This document shows, piece by piece, positions 18,332 through 27,358 of a DNA stretch of 64,000 nucleotides. Origin of the DNA: Xenorhabdus thuongxuanensis (GTDB lineage Bacteria; Pseudomonadota; Gammaproteobacteria; Enterobacterales; Enterobacteriaceae). The notes under the pieces were generated by a model. The model did no database searches, had not been told where the DNA came from, and saw only the letters and a list, made by a program, of their open reading frames with translations. Made by a program: the position numbers and the translations under genes. The stretch spans positions 124,001 through 188,000 of the forward strand of contig NZ_MKGR01000004.1 in NCBI RefSeq assembly GCF_001908095.1, in the 5' to 3' direction. How positions within the stretch are numbered: position 1 is the stretch's first letter; each line of letters starts with the position of its first letter.

Positions 18332-19489
18332 TTACTCTGATAGGATTTTTTCCAGATTATATATCATAGAAGAAATATTAAATTTATTGATTGTTTTATT
18401 GGGATTAACTAAACAATGTTCTAGGCAATAGTCAATATTCTCAGCAATATCTATTGACAAAAAGTCTTCGATGATTATTCCATCATTATTATCTGTCATA
18501 ATTTCTTTTACCCCAGCTATATTTGTTGCAATAACTGGTACACCTAGTGATAATGCTTCTATTATTATAGTTGGTAAGGCTTCTGATGATTTAAAATTGA
18601 CTGTGTTATTATTTAACACTATTTTACCTTCTTTTATCGATGAAAATAATATTATATCACTTTTTTCAATAAAAGACGAAACATCATCAACCCATCCATA
18701 AAATTCTATTTTGACATTTAATGGTAGTTTTTTGACATCGTTTTTTATTTTTTCTAAATACTTATCACCTATTTCCCCTATAGGAGTACCTAAAACTCTA
18801 AGTAGATATTTCTTATTATTTTTAATTTTTGATAATGCTTCTAGGATATTGTGTAACCCTTTATGTGGCACTAAAGTTCCAGCATATAATAATTGTATTA
18901 AATCTTTGTTTGTTGTATTTGATTTTTTTGTATTGTTGAAATTAAACCCATTATATACAATGTGAGAAAATCTGTATTTTTTTATAGATTCTTGTATATA
19001 TTTAGAAGGAACTATAATAGTGTCTGGTATTTTACATAGTATCTTGTTTAGCCTATGTGAATAATTTAATTCACCATGTAGATGCCAAATGATTTTGATT
19101 CCAAATAATCGTGCAAGCAAGCAAGAAGCTATTAGTCCTTTGGGATCATAGCAATATATAGAGTTACATTTTAGGCGCTTGGCAAAATATATTGTTTGTA
19201 TGTTTAGTATTGTAATTAAATAAATTAATTTAATTTTATTAATGAATTTTGTGTTTTTTAGAGAGAAATTTCCGGTTCCGAATACATTTTTAATTAAATG
19301 TTCATGACTATAGTATAGATGAGGATAAGCTTCATATTTCTTTGATATTCCTGTGTCTAATTTTCGGCATAAAATATATAACTTTCTGTTTTTGTTATGT
19401 AGATTGTTAGCTATATTTAGTGTTACTTTTTGTGCTCCTGAAATTATAGTGGATAAATCAACAAATAAAATACCATTAAGATTTTTCAT
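18332..19489 (-). CDS. GT4 family glycosyltransferase
   Basis: 385 residues, GT-B fold. The N-terminus includes LFVDLSTIISGAQKVTLNIA, and the middle has LIQLLYAGTLVPHKGLHNIL. The C-terminal donor domain has SSEALPTIIIEALSLGVPVI with the E-x7-E spacing, then GVKEIM and NDGIIIED. It should add a sugar to the lipid-linked O-unit on the cytoplasmic side. Its start overlaps the end of the Wzy-like gene by 14 bp, which implies coupled translation. Donor sugar unknown. Confidence 0.85.
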   Translation of the reverse strand: MKNLNGILFVDLSTIISGAQKVTLNIANNLHNKNRKLYILCRKLDTGISKKYEAYPHLYYSHEHLIKNVFGTGNFSLKNTKFINKIKLIYLITILNIQTIYFAKRLKCNSIYCYDPKGLIASCLLARLFGIKIIWHLHGELNYSHRLNKILCKIPDTIIVPSKYIQESIKKYRFSHIVYNGFNFNNTKKSNTTNKDLIQLLYAGTLVPHKGLHNILEALSKIKNNKKYLLRVLGTPIGEIGDKYLEKIKNDVKKLPLNVKIEFYGWVDDVSSFIEKSDIILFSSIKEGKIVLNNNTVNFKSSEALPTIIIEALSLGVPVIATNIAGVKEIMTDNNDGIIIEDFLSIDIAENIDYCLEHCLVNPNKTINKFNISSMIYNLEKILSE

Positions 19490-20687
19490 GAGTATATTCT
19501 TTTTTGGAAGAGTCTAAGTTTAACAAATATATTATTAAGAGATAAAATATGAGCATAAAACTAAATAAGTTGATTTTAGTTAATAAAATAACATAAAAAA
19601 ATAAAATATCAGTTTTTGTTTTTAATTTTTTGTATATACATATAATAAATAAAATTAAACCTATCAAACCCATTTTTATTATAATGAATAACCATAATCC
19701 ATTATCATTTAAAGATGCAATATTTAATTTCCATAGAGTATCATTCTTTAAATTAATAGTAATTTCATTCATCATACCAAGCATTCCATTTCCGAAAATT
19801 AAAGAAAAAGCATCTTGAGAGAAAATTAAATTTATTAAATTAAATCGTATTTCTGTTGCTGTTCCATCTAGTGAGTTAAGGCGAAGTAACGCAAAATAAG
19901 TTATTAATATAATGAAAAAAGGAAGAATAAGACTTGTTATTATCTTTAGAATATTACTATTTTTTTTATATAAAAAAAATAGTAATAAGAAAGTTCCATA
20001 GATTAACGCTGCAACCGATAATGATAAAATTACGGAAAAAATAGATATAAGCATAAGTGTATCTATTTTTTTATTTACTAATAAATTACATGCTATTAGA
20101 CAAGTTATAAAAGCTGCATAAGTAGATGGTTCTTCGAAAAAACCTGTGGGCCTATAAATTTGTCCAATTATAGGAATGAAGAATCTTGAACCATAACGTT
20201 GATGCTCACCTGTTATAATTGCAAGAGGATCTATATAATATGAAGTTGAGTATACTACTATAAACTGTATGAAAAAAATAGATAAGTTTATTATTAAACA
20301 ATATCTAATTATTAAATTTAATACTCTTATGTCGTTTCTAAAGGAATAAATGATAGTAAAAGCTGATAATATTTTAAATGTAAATCCTAATGAATATTGG
20401 GAGAATGAGTATTCAAGATTGTTTTTATGAGGACCTATATCAAAATAGGATGGTAATGATAATATAATTAGAATTATTATAATTGAAATTGTTTTTTTTA
20501 TATGAATTTTATCTAATATAAATTTGTCTTTGGTTAAGATAAGCATCCATATTATAATTAAGCAAGGAAATATTATTATATATCTTAATTTCTGATAGTT
20601 TTCTAACATCCCTATAAATAATATTATAGTGGACAATACATAAATTATTTTTTTATATACGGTATTATTTAATATATTGGTTTTCAT
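19476..20687 (-). CDS. wzy: Wzy-like O-antigen polymerase, multi-pass membrane protein
   Basis: 403 residues with about ten hydrophobic segments across the length. A long loop between late segments contains YRPTGFFEEPSTYAAFITC, a pattern found in many Wzy-type polymerases and O-antigen ligase relatives. Wzy proteins join O-units at the periplasmic face of the membrane. Sequence identity among Wzy proteins is low, so the call rests on topology and location next to Wzx and the glycosyltransferases. It is the only such protein in the cluster. The O-antigen ligase WaaL is a less likely alternative in this setting. Confidence 0.75.
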   Translation of the reverse strand: MKTNILNNTVYKKIIYVLSTIILFIGMLENYQKLRYIIIFPCLIIIWMLILTKDKFILDKIHIKKTISIIIILIILSLPSYFDIGPHKNNLEYSFSQYSLGFTFKILSAFTIIYSFRNDIRVLNLIIRYCLIINLSIFFIQFIVVYSTSYYIDPLAIITGEHQRYGSRFFIPIIGQIYRPTGFFEEPSTYAAFITCLIACNLLVNKKIDTLMLISIFSVILSLSVAALIYGTFLLLFFLYKKNSNILKIITSLILPFFIILITYFALLRLNSLDGTATEIRFNLINLIFSQDAFSLIFGNGMLGMMNEITINLKNDTLWKLNIASLNDNGLWLFIIIKMGLIGLILFIICIYKKLKTKTDILFFYVILLTKINLFSFMLIFYLLIIYLLNLDSSKKEYTHEKS

Positions 20688-20696
20688 GAGATCTAG

Positions 20697-21737
20697 CTAT
20701 ATTATCTTAAAAAGATTTTTGATTTCATTATTATCTTCCGGATGAAAAGTTAATTTGTGCTCTAATAATTGTATGATTTTTTCTGAAAAATTTTTATTAT
20801 CGTAGCAAGGTATTAAATATCCATTGATACCTTCTTTGATAATTTCACTAGGCCCACTTTTGCAGTCAAATGATATAACAGGGGTTCCGCAAGCTAAAGA
20901 TTCAGTTAGTACATTTGGGTAGCCTTCATAGTATGAAGTCAAAATTGTCATACGAGATTTATTATAATATTCTTTTAAGTTGTTACTTGATTTTAAATGT
21001 TCAAATTTTATATTTTCTTTTTCTAACTCTTCTCTTAGATTATATTCTAATTCACCTTTTCCTATAATTAGTATTCTGATTTTCTTTTTTTTATGAACTA
21101 ATTTTATGATTTTTGATAAATTATCGATTCCTTTTTGCTGAACTAAACGACCAACATATAATATATCATATTCTTTTTTTATATTTTTTTCTTGTTTATA
21201 ACATTTGGCAACAGGATTACGTATAACGTGTATTTTTTTTTCATCTATTCTCATAAAATTTATCATATCTTGTTTCATTGCATTACATTGTGCAATATAA
21301 GCATCCATTCTTTTGTAGAAAATGTGCATTAGAATTCTAGTTGATAATTTTTTTATCTTAGAACTTCTATTTTTTCTTAAATCTGATGATAAATTGTTAA
21401 CATTTCTAGCAATTATTTTGGTATTTAATTTTTTTACCTTTTTTAAAAAAAATGTTATTAAGGCTATTTGATGATTAAATGATATAATTGAATCAAAATT
21501 ATTTAGCGGCGTAATATCATGTATTAGCTTTGAAATTGCTTGTATTCCATTTTTGACATTAAGACTTATTATGTTTACATTTTTATTAAGCTCATTTATA
21601 TAAAATAAATCATTTTTATGATAAACAAGAATTGTTACTTTAAATCCTTCCTCAGTTAATTTATTCGCATAATTTACGCACACTCTTTCTGCTCCACCAG
21701 CGGTTAGTGCATTAATAAATAAGCATATTTTTTTCAT
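20697..21737 (-). CDS. GT4 family glycosyltransferase
   Basis: 346 residues, GT-B fold. The N-terminus LFINALTAGGAERVCVNYAN is the GGAER acceptor-domain signature of many O-antigen GT4 enzymes. The donor domain carries YDILYVGRLVQQKGIDNL and SYYEGYPNVLTESLACGTP with the E-x7-E motif, then SGPSEIIKEGINGYL. The start overlaps the stop of the CapA-like gene by 4 bp (ATGA), so translation is coupled. Donor and acceptor are unknown. Confidence 0.88.
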   Translation of the reverse strand: MKKICLFINALTAGGAERVCVNYANKLTEEGFKVTILVYHKNDLFYINELNKNVNIISLNVKNGIQAISKLIHDITPLNNFDSIISFNHQIALITFFLKKVKKLNTKIIARNVNNLSSDLRKNRSSKIKKLSTRILMHIFYKRMDAYIAQCNAMKQDMINFMRIDEKKIHVIRNPVAKCYKQEKNIKKEYDILYVGRLVQQKGIDNLSKIIKLVHKKKKIRILIIGKGELEYNLREELEKENIKFEHLKSSNNLKEYYNKSRMTILTSYYEGYPNVLTESLACGTPVISFDCKSGPSEIIKEGINGYLIPCYDNKNFSEKIIQLLEHKLTFHPEDNNEIKNLFKII

Positions 21738-22852
21738 TTTTTATTTTTTTCTTGAATTATTTCTAATAATAAGTTTTTATGTGACTCACATTGTAGTATA
21801 TTTTGGAGAGTTATTTTCTTATTAGAGCTTTTAATATCATATAGATTTAGATTGAAAATTTTATTTATAGCTCGACTTACTTTAGATGACATAGTAAGCC
21901 AATTTACATATGCGTTTTCTCTACTTTTCTTAAATTTATTCCATTCTTCACATAGTAGTTCATATGATTCAATGACTTTGCTTTTATTTTCAAATTCCAT
22001 CAAATATTTAGTATGCTCACTTCCTTCTAAAAATGAAAAAGGGATTCCATTTAATCCTTGCTTATATGGAATAATATTGAAAAATTCCATTTTTTTTGTA
22101 TCTAATTTTATTCCATGGCCATAATGCCAATATGGCTCAACTTCTTCTTCGATAGGAAATATAAAATTACCTAAACTGTAAAATATATATTTATCATTAT
22201 ATTTCTCCATTCCGGATGCATTATGTGTATGATGTGTTACTACACAGTCTGCACCTGCATCAATAATAAATCGCATAAAAGCTTGATAATAGGGACTGGG
22301 TAAATAATAATTCTCATTTCCTCCATGAATAATTACTATTACTTTGCCTGCAAGCTTTTTGGCTGATTGAATTCTCTTCAATAAAAAAATAGGCTCACAA
22401 CTTGATGCTCCTGCACTATAATGAGAAGCTAGGCAAAATTCAGACTCAGTTACATTTAAAAAAGCTATTTTTTCATCGCCTTTCTCAAGGATAAGAGGAC
22501 TATTTGCAGCTGTGATATTGAGTCCTGCACCAAGATATAGTTTTCTTTTTTCTTCTAAAGTTTGTATTGTGTCTTCTAATCCTTTTTTCCCATAATCAAA
22601 AATATGATTGTTTGCTAAAGTAAAAATATCTATTGGTAATAAATCTAATATTTTTTTTGCCTTATCGATATTTACAGATAAATTGGGACCATTTTTAATT
22701 ATTTTATTCTTGTGGTCAGTTATTGGGCATTCTAAATTGGCAATAAAAATATCATCTTTAGATTTTATTTTTTTTAGATTTTGGGCGATTTTTTCACATT
22801 CCTTTATATTCAAGTATTGCATGCATAAATCACCAAAAATAACAATTTTCAT
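21734..22852 (-). CDS. CapA-like metallophosphatase-fold protein (poly-gamma-glutamate synthesis family)
   Basis: The ATG at 22852 (MKIVIFGDLCMQY, 372 residues) was chosen: it lies 2 bp after the Wzx stop, while an ATG at 22870 would add six residues and overlap it. CapA-family marks are NLECPIT, FTLANNHIFDYGKKGLEDT, VIIHGGNENYYLPSPYYQ, CVVTHHTHNASGMEKY and FYSLGNFIFP. These fit a calcineurin-like metal site with His, Asp and Asn ligands. CapA/PgsA proteins take part in poly-gamma-glutamate capsule export in Bacillus, but the exact reaction is unclear. I see no clear signal peptide, so it may act in the cytosol. Its place in a Wzx/Wzy operon is unusual. Confidence 0.85.
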   Translation of the reverse strand: MKIVIFGDLCMQYLNIKECEKIAQNLKKIKSKDDIFIANLECPITDHKNKIIKNGPNLSVNIDKAKKILDLLPIDIFTLANNHIFDYGKKGLEDTIQTLEEKRKLYLGAGLNITAANSPLILEKGDEKIAFLNVTESEFCLASHYSAGASSCEPIFLLKRIQSAKKLAGKVIVIIHGGNENYYLPSPYYQAFMRFIIDAGADCVVTHHTHNASGMEKYNDKYIFYSLGNFIFPIEEEVEPYWHYGHGIKLDTKKMEFFNIIPYKQGLNGIPFSFLEGSEHTKYLMEFENKSKVIESYELLCEEWNKFKKSRENAYVNWLTMSSKVSRAINKIFNLNLYDIKSSNKKITLQNILQCESHKNLLLEIIQEKNKK

Positions 22853-22854
22853 TT

Positions 22855-24072
22855 TTAATCCTCGAGGCAATTTTTATATACTAATATTATTAACCATAAA
22901 TTTAACAATATTCCTGTAAGGCTAAAGATAAGTAATGTAGTATATATGTTATCAAATAAAATCCAAGAAATTATGATGGAAACTGAGCGTATAAAAAACG
23001 AAAATATATCAAGAAAAAGTATTTTATTTTGTATTCCAATAACATTGGCGGTAGCACTGTAAGGTTGATTTATAAATAATAATATAAACCAAGGTAATAA
23101 AATTTGAGCATACACACCAGATTCAATCCATTGATTTCCAAAAATAAATCCAAATAAAAATGGAAGATGTTTGAAAATTAAAATGGATATGATTAATGAT
23201 GGAATTAATAAAATGATTGAAATTTTTATAAGTTCTTTTCTGATGCTTTTTTTATTTTGAAATCTTTTTATTTTATAATAAAATGCCTCCTTTACAGAAG
23301 AGGTAATTAGGGTTATCGGAGCTTGCATCGTCCTTGTTGTCATTGAATAAATACCTACAATAGCAGCAGTTGAGAATATTGTCATTGATAGGTTTACTAT
23401 ATATTGCGATGACATGGAAAATATCTCTGATATAGTTTGATAATAAGTGAAATTTTTCTTTTCTTTTATTATCAAATTTATTTCTCTCAATGAAAAATAA
23501 TTAAGGAATGATGTAATATGGATATTATTGAAAAAAATAAAAGATATTACATTTGATACACTATATGCAATTAATAATGAATTTGATGTTGCGGATATAT
23601 AGTAACTTATTAATATTTGCAAGAATAAGCATAAGACTGTACGAACGAATCTGTGTTTAACAGCAGTGTTGAAATTACCTGTAGATAAACTGTAAGAAAC
23701 AGTTAATTGTGATATGGTAAAAGTGTATAGAGAGAGAATAGTATATATGTACCATTCAAGATAAAGAAAATTAAAGGAATAAAATATTAAAATAGAAAGG
23801 AAAAATATTATTAAACTAATAATGCCACTTATGTATATTGCAGAAAATAATATATTATGTTTGTCTTTCTCGTTGCTAGCTAATAGTGCCTGATCTAATT
23901 TTAGACAGCATAATGGGCTTAATATCATTATTAATATAATGGATATTGAATATTGCCCAAGGACATCTGGAGTTATTATTCGAGACAATATAGGTAGAAA
24001 TAATACGGCAATAATTTGCCCACTAAGAGAACCTGTAAATATTTTTAGGAAATTTTTTTTAAGACTAGACAT
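22855..24072 (-). CDS. wzx: Wzx-like O-unit flippase
   Basis: 405 residues with about twelve hydrophobic segments. The N-terminus KIFTGSLSGQIIAVLFLPIL followed by SRIITPDVLGQYSI is typical of the polysaccharide transporter (PST/MATE-like) family. Such proteins move undecaprenyl-diphosphate-linked O-units across the inner membrane. Pairing with one Wzy-like protein indicates a Wzx/Wzy-dependent pathway. No Wzz chain-length regulator is in this cluster. The protein is somewhat short for Wzx but complete at both ends. Confidence 0.88.
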   Translation of the reverse strand: MSSLKKNFLKIFTGSLSGQIIAVLFLPILSRIITPDVLGQYSISIILIMILSPLCCLKLDQALLASNEKDKHNILFSAIYISGIISLIIFFLSILIFYSFNFLYLEWYIYTILSLYTFTISQLTVSYSLSTGNFNTAVKHRFVRTVLCLFLQILISYYISATSNSLLIAYSVSNVISFIFFNNIHITSFLNYFSLREINLIIKEKKNFTYYQTISEIFSMSSQYIVNLSMTIFSTAAIVGIYSMTTRTMQAPITLITSSVKEAFYYKIKRFQNKKSIRKELIKISIILLIPSLIISILIFKHLPFLFGFIFGNQWIESGVYAQILLPWFILLFINQPYSATANVIGIQNKILFLDIFSFFIRSVSIIISWILFDNIYTTLLIFSLTGILLNLWLIILVYKNCLED

Positions 24073-24100
24073 ATGCTTGGAGTTTTTCGACGAAAGTTTA

Positions 24101-24982
24101 TTATTTTAGGTTTAATAGTTTTCCAATTTCTAAGTCTGCATATGGATTTTCAGGGTTATTTAATTCAGCATCGTAACCTGCTGCTGGTGTGAATGTTAAT
24201 TCGCCGAAAATTACATTTCCATTATCTAAATAAAAATCAACTCGGACAAAAGGAAAGGGTTCAGAAAGGGTTTTGGCATAATCAAATAGTTTTTCAAATC
24301 CTTGTGGTTTTGGAATTTTTAGTGTGCTTTTAAATTTTTGATAATCTAGGCCATATGGTAAAATTTCCCAATCTTTTGTCATAAAGTAATACTTAGGCTT
24401 TTTAGTTTCTCTTTCTGTACATACCATAACGAATTTGGGAATTCCATTAAAACAGAATACCTTATAATCATATGGAAGAGCTCCTGATTCTGTTTCAATA
24501 AATTTCTCGCATATTATTTTTTTGTTGATTTTCTTGTAACATAACTCAACAGTATTAATCCAATAATTTTCTTTCATCCATTTTTTTATTTTTTCCTTGG
24601 CTTGTTGAATATCTAATGAATCTTTATTATTACAAATTATATTATATCCTGCACCATGATTGCATTTTAATACGAATTTTTGGGGTAGTTTTTCCCATGC
24701 TATTTCATTCTCATTATCCCATGTATAATATATTTCATTAAGTAAATGATCTAACCCTAAGTTTTGAATGTATTCTCTAACTGCATATTTATCTGCACAG
24801 GTTGTGACTAATTTGTTATTATCATATTTGTTTAGTTTTAGCCACTGAAGTTTTTCATTGAAAGTTTCTGGAAAATTAAAGTTTATTTTTTTTCTTAATC
24901 TTTTATAGAACAAGATTTGAGTGGCAAGTTTGGGTGAAATGTGGCAAAGAATAGTGAATACAAATCTTTTTAGGTGTTTCAT
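24101..24982 (-). CDS. TupA-like ATP-grasp protein (copy 2, first gene of the operon)
   Basis: 293 residues. It shares its layout with the other copy at 17452-18324: FNEKLQWLKLNKYDNN, FVLKCNHGAGYNI, DYKVFCFNGIPKFVMV, and FVRVDFYLDNGNVIFGEL with FTPAAGYDAEL. The GAGYNI stretch and the RVDFY/GEL/TPAAGYD region match the TupA-like ATP-grasp family better than copy 1 does. Two divergent copies suggest two different substrates or two successive additions. It lies 28 bp downstream of the ops element. A role in coupling amino acids to uronic acids is inferred from the family name-giver only. Confidence 0.82.
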   Translation of the reverse strand: MKHLKRFVFTILCHISPKLATQILFYKRLRKKINFNFPETFNEKLQWLKLNKYDNNKLVTTCADKYAVREYIQNLGLDHLLNEIYYTWDNENEIAWEKLPQKFVLKCNHGAGYNIICNNKDSLDIQQAKEKIKKWMKENYWINTVELCYKKINKKIICEKFIETESGALPYDYKVFCFNGIPKFVMVCTERETKKPKYYFMTKDWEILPYGLDYQKFKSTLKIPKPQGFEKLFDYAKTLSEPFPFVRVDFYLDNGNVIFGELTFTPAAGYDAELNNPENPYADLEIGKLLNLK

Positions 24983-25009
24983 AACATTATCTTTTTGTTT
25001 TTAAAGAAA

Positions 25010-25048
25010 GCTACCGCACTAGGTTACGGCTCCCAGAATGCCTGCTAT
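25010..25048 (-). promoter_or_regulatory. JUMPstart/ops element
   Basis: Read on the minus strand, the segment contains TCTGGGAGCCGTAACC followed by GTGCGGTAGC. It matches the JUMPstart consensus with its ops core GCGGTAGC at 25010-25017. JUMPstart precedes O-antigen and capsule operons, and ops recruits the antiterminator RfaH to paused polymerase. It lies 28 bp before the operon's first codon, so RfaH-dependent expression of the whole 11-kb unit is likely. Confidence 0.85.
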
Positions 25049-25141
25049 GTGTGTGAAAATTTTGCTTATCTGTTTAATATAAAAGGATTTTTCTATCTTA
25101 ACAAAAATTAACATATCTACGAATTATGTTAAGCAGCGACG

Positions 25142-25170
25142 AGATTAGTCCCTTGATGCATTGAGGTCAA
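25142..25170 (-). promoter_or_regulatory. Predicted sigma-70 promoter of the polysaccharide operon
   Basis: On the minus strand TTGACC (25165-25170) and TAATCT (25142-25147) are separated by exactly 17 bp. A start near 25135 would place the ops core about 118 bases into the transcript, in the usual 5' leader arrangement. It also lies beyond the cpxA stop. Confidence 0.6.
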
Positions 25171-25240
25171 GTATAATAGCTTTTTTTTCTTTAATTGTTA
25201 CATTTTGTAACTAACTAAATTTCAATATGAAAGCTGCTGT

Positions 25241-26617
25241 TTATCTTCCATGCAACGGCAGCCAAATCATCAACCGTAATCCCCCCAAAGGGCTATCTTC
25301 TGCTTTTACCCAACCTCGATGCTGACTCACCGCAGTTTCAACTATTGCTAACCCTAATCCAGTTCCACCGGACTCCCTATCCCGTGCCTCATCCGTTCGA
25401 TAAAACGGGCGGAAGATATGTTCGCGGTCTTCTGGGCTGACTCCAGGACCATCATCGTCAACGGTAATCGTTACACCTTGGTTATCTGCTTTAAATGCAA
25501 CGGCAATATGGTTGCTGGAGTAACGCAGTGCATTGCGGACGATGTTTTCTAATGCGCTGCCAAGTGTTGCTGGGTTGCCATAAATTATCCAGTTTCCGGG
25601 AGGTGAGATGATATCCAGCGTTTTGCTCATCTGCTCAGCTTCGAATTTTGCATTCTCCAGAATGTCAGCCCATATATCGTGGGCTTTGATATTCTCGCGC
25701 AGTAACTCGTTTTTATGTTGATTGCGGGAAAGTACTAACAGGTCATTAATCATTCCATCCAGGCGTTGGGTCTCTGTTTCGATACGTGCCAACTCTTTGC
25801 TTTCACCGTGACGACGGCGCAGCAAAGCAGTCGCCAATTGTAAGCGGGTAAGGGGCGTGCGCAGTTCATGGGAGATGTCGGAAATCAGGCGTTGTTGAGC
25901 GGTGACCATCCTTTCCAGTGCACTAATCATCTGGTTGAAACTGCTGCCGGTTGCTAAAAACTCTTGTGGACCGGATTCCAGCTCAGGGTGTTGCCGTAAG
26001 TTTCCTTTCGCGACGTCGTCGGCTGCGTTTTTGAGTTTACGAGCGGGTTTTGCCAGGCTCCATGATAGCCACAATAGCAATGGGGCGCTGATTAACATAG
26101 TGGCCGCGGGTAGTAAAAATGGTCGGTCAAACATCAAGTTAATAAAATCTGATTGTGGGCTGCCCGCTGGCCTAATGATGTAGAGATGGTAATGATCTTC
26201 TCCATCGCGGACAGAAAAGGGGCCGAGTATTTCCGAACGGCCATATTTTTTCTTTTTAGGATGATCTGCATTATCGGATTGGCCGATAAAGTTGCGGATA
26301 ACTTGTTGTTGATGGGTCGGGGTATTAATGTCACTAATCAGCCCTTCACTGGAGACAAGGATCAGGCGTTGGCCAGGTGGAGTCCACAAGGCAATAGCGC
26401 GATCCAAGCGTAACCACCAGAATAGGTCATTCCTTGAATCGTGCATTAATTCGTTTTCTACTTGTTTTGCCAGTTTTTCCCCCAATTGATATTCACTATC
26501 CAAAAGAGGTGTTAACTGCCGCGAGTCCAGTTTGGGAGCCATTAAAGCTATCATCAGGACAAGTGCTAGCGTGAACCAAAAAATTGCGAATATACGGGCT
26601 GTCAAGCTATTGATCAT
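25241..26617 (-). CDS. cpxA: CpxA, envelope-stress sensor histidine kinase
   Basis: 458 residues. Membrane segments lie near residues 7-29 and 164-186 with a periplasmic sensor between them. A HAMP domain is followed by the phosphoacceptor box DISHELRTPLTRLQLATALL. The ATPase domain carries N, G1 and G2 boxes (ENIVRNALRYS, DDDGPGVSPEDRE, GGTGLGLAIVETA). It phosphorylates or dephosphorylates CpxR in response to envelope protein misfolding. Its start overlaps the cpxR stop by 4 bp. The start of the polysaccharide operon lies just beyond its stop. Confidence 0.96.
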   Translation of the reverse strand: MINSLTARIFAIFWFTLALVLMIALMAPKLDSRQLTPLLDSEYQLGEKLAKQVENELMHDSRNDLFWWLRLDRAIALWTPPGQRLILVSSEGLISDINTPTHQQQVIRNFIGQSDNADHPKKKKYGRSEILGPFSVRDGEDHYHLYIIRPAGSPQSDFINLMFDRPFLLPAATMLISAPLLLWLSWSLAKPARKLKNAADDVAKGNLRQHPELESGPQEFLATGSSFNQMISALERMVTAQQRLISDISHELRTPLTRLQLATALLRRRHGESKELARIETETQRLDGMINDLLVLSRNQHKNELLRENIKAHDIWADILENAKFEAEQMSKTLDIISPPGNWIIYGNPATLGSALENIVRNALRYSSNHIAVAFKADNQGVTITVDDDGPGVSPEDREHIFRPFYRTDEARDRESGGTGLGLAIVETAVSQHRGWVKAEDSPLGGLRLMIWLPLHGR

Positions 26618-27306
26618 TTTGCTGAAACCATTAAGTATCCACGGCCACGTAATGTCTTAAACCAGGGTAGTCCATCAGTTCTGTTTGGTAATTTACGGCG
26701 TAGATTCGAAATATGCATATCAATAGCCCGATCAAAAGGAGTTAAGCGTTTTCCCAATACTTCTTGGCTTAAATGTTCACGGGAAACGACTTGCCCCAAA
26801 TGTTGCGCTAATAGATAAAGCAGGGTGAACTCTGTGCCAGTAAGATCCAAAATCGTACCATCAAAACTGGCTTCCTGGCGGCCGGGATTGAGTTGCAGTT
26901 TATCGATCTCCAGTATAGGTGTTCCAGTATCAGCTTGTTGTTCACTCCAGTTGGAACGGCGTAAAATGGCACGTATGCGGGCGACCAGTTCGCGATCGTT
27001 AAAAGGTTTGGGGAGATAGTCATCCGCCCCCAGCTCCAATCCCAAAACGCGGTCTAAATCGCTACCACGAGCCGTTAACATGATAACAGGGGTCTGGTGG
27101 TATTGCCGTAGCTCTTTCAGCGTCTCAATGCCGTTCTTGCGCGGCATCATGATGTCCAGCAATAATAGGTCAATTGAAGAATCGATGTATTGTAAAGCCT
27201 GTTCGCCATCGTGGGCGATTACAACATTGAATCCTTCCATCTCGAGCAATTCTTTTAATAGCGATGTCAATTCGCGGTCATCATCAACTAATAAGATTTT
27301 ATGCAT
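26614..27306 (-). CDS. cpxR: CpxR, envelope-stress response regulator
   Basis: The ATG at 27306 (MHKILLVDDDRELTSLLKEL, 230 residues) was chosen by alignment with E. coli; an upstream ATG at 27327 would add seven residues. The receiver domain has DDD and the phosphoacceptor Asp in LLLLDIMMPRKNG. The OmpR-type winged helix includes LTGTEFTLLYLLAQHLGQVV and RRKLP. It binds GTAAA-N5-GTAAA repeats; one lies 53 bp upstream, fitting autoregulation. It is cotranscribed with cpxA and divergent from cpxP. Confidence 0.96.
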   Translation of the reverse strand: MHKILLVDDDRELTSLLKELLEMEGFNVVIAHDGEQALQYIDSSIDLLLLDIMMPRKNGIETLKELRQYHQTPVIMLTARGSDLDRVLGLELGADDYLPKPFNDRELVARIRAILRRSNWSEQQADTGTPILEIDKLQLNPGRQEASFDGTILDLTGTEFTLLYLLAQHLGQVVSREHLSQEVLGKRLTPFDRAIDMHISNLRRKLPNRTDGLPWFKTLRGRGYLMVSAK

Positions 27307-27358
27307 TAATTCTTCCTCCAAGAGCAAAATACGATAACAAACTTCGCTATTCCATGAC

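Noticed and set aside
13908-24982. Operon as a prophage or genomic island with integrase
   Set aside because: No integrase, phage gene, tRNA or attachment repeats; location and content fit the O-antigen locus between trmL and cpxA known in Proteus-like genera.
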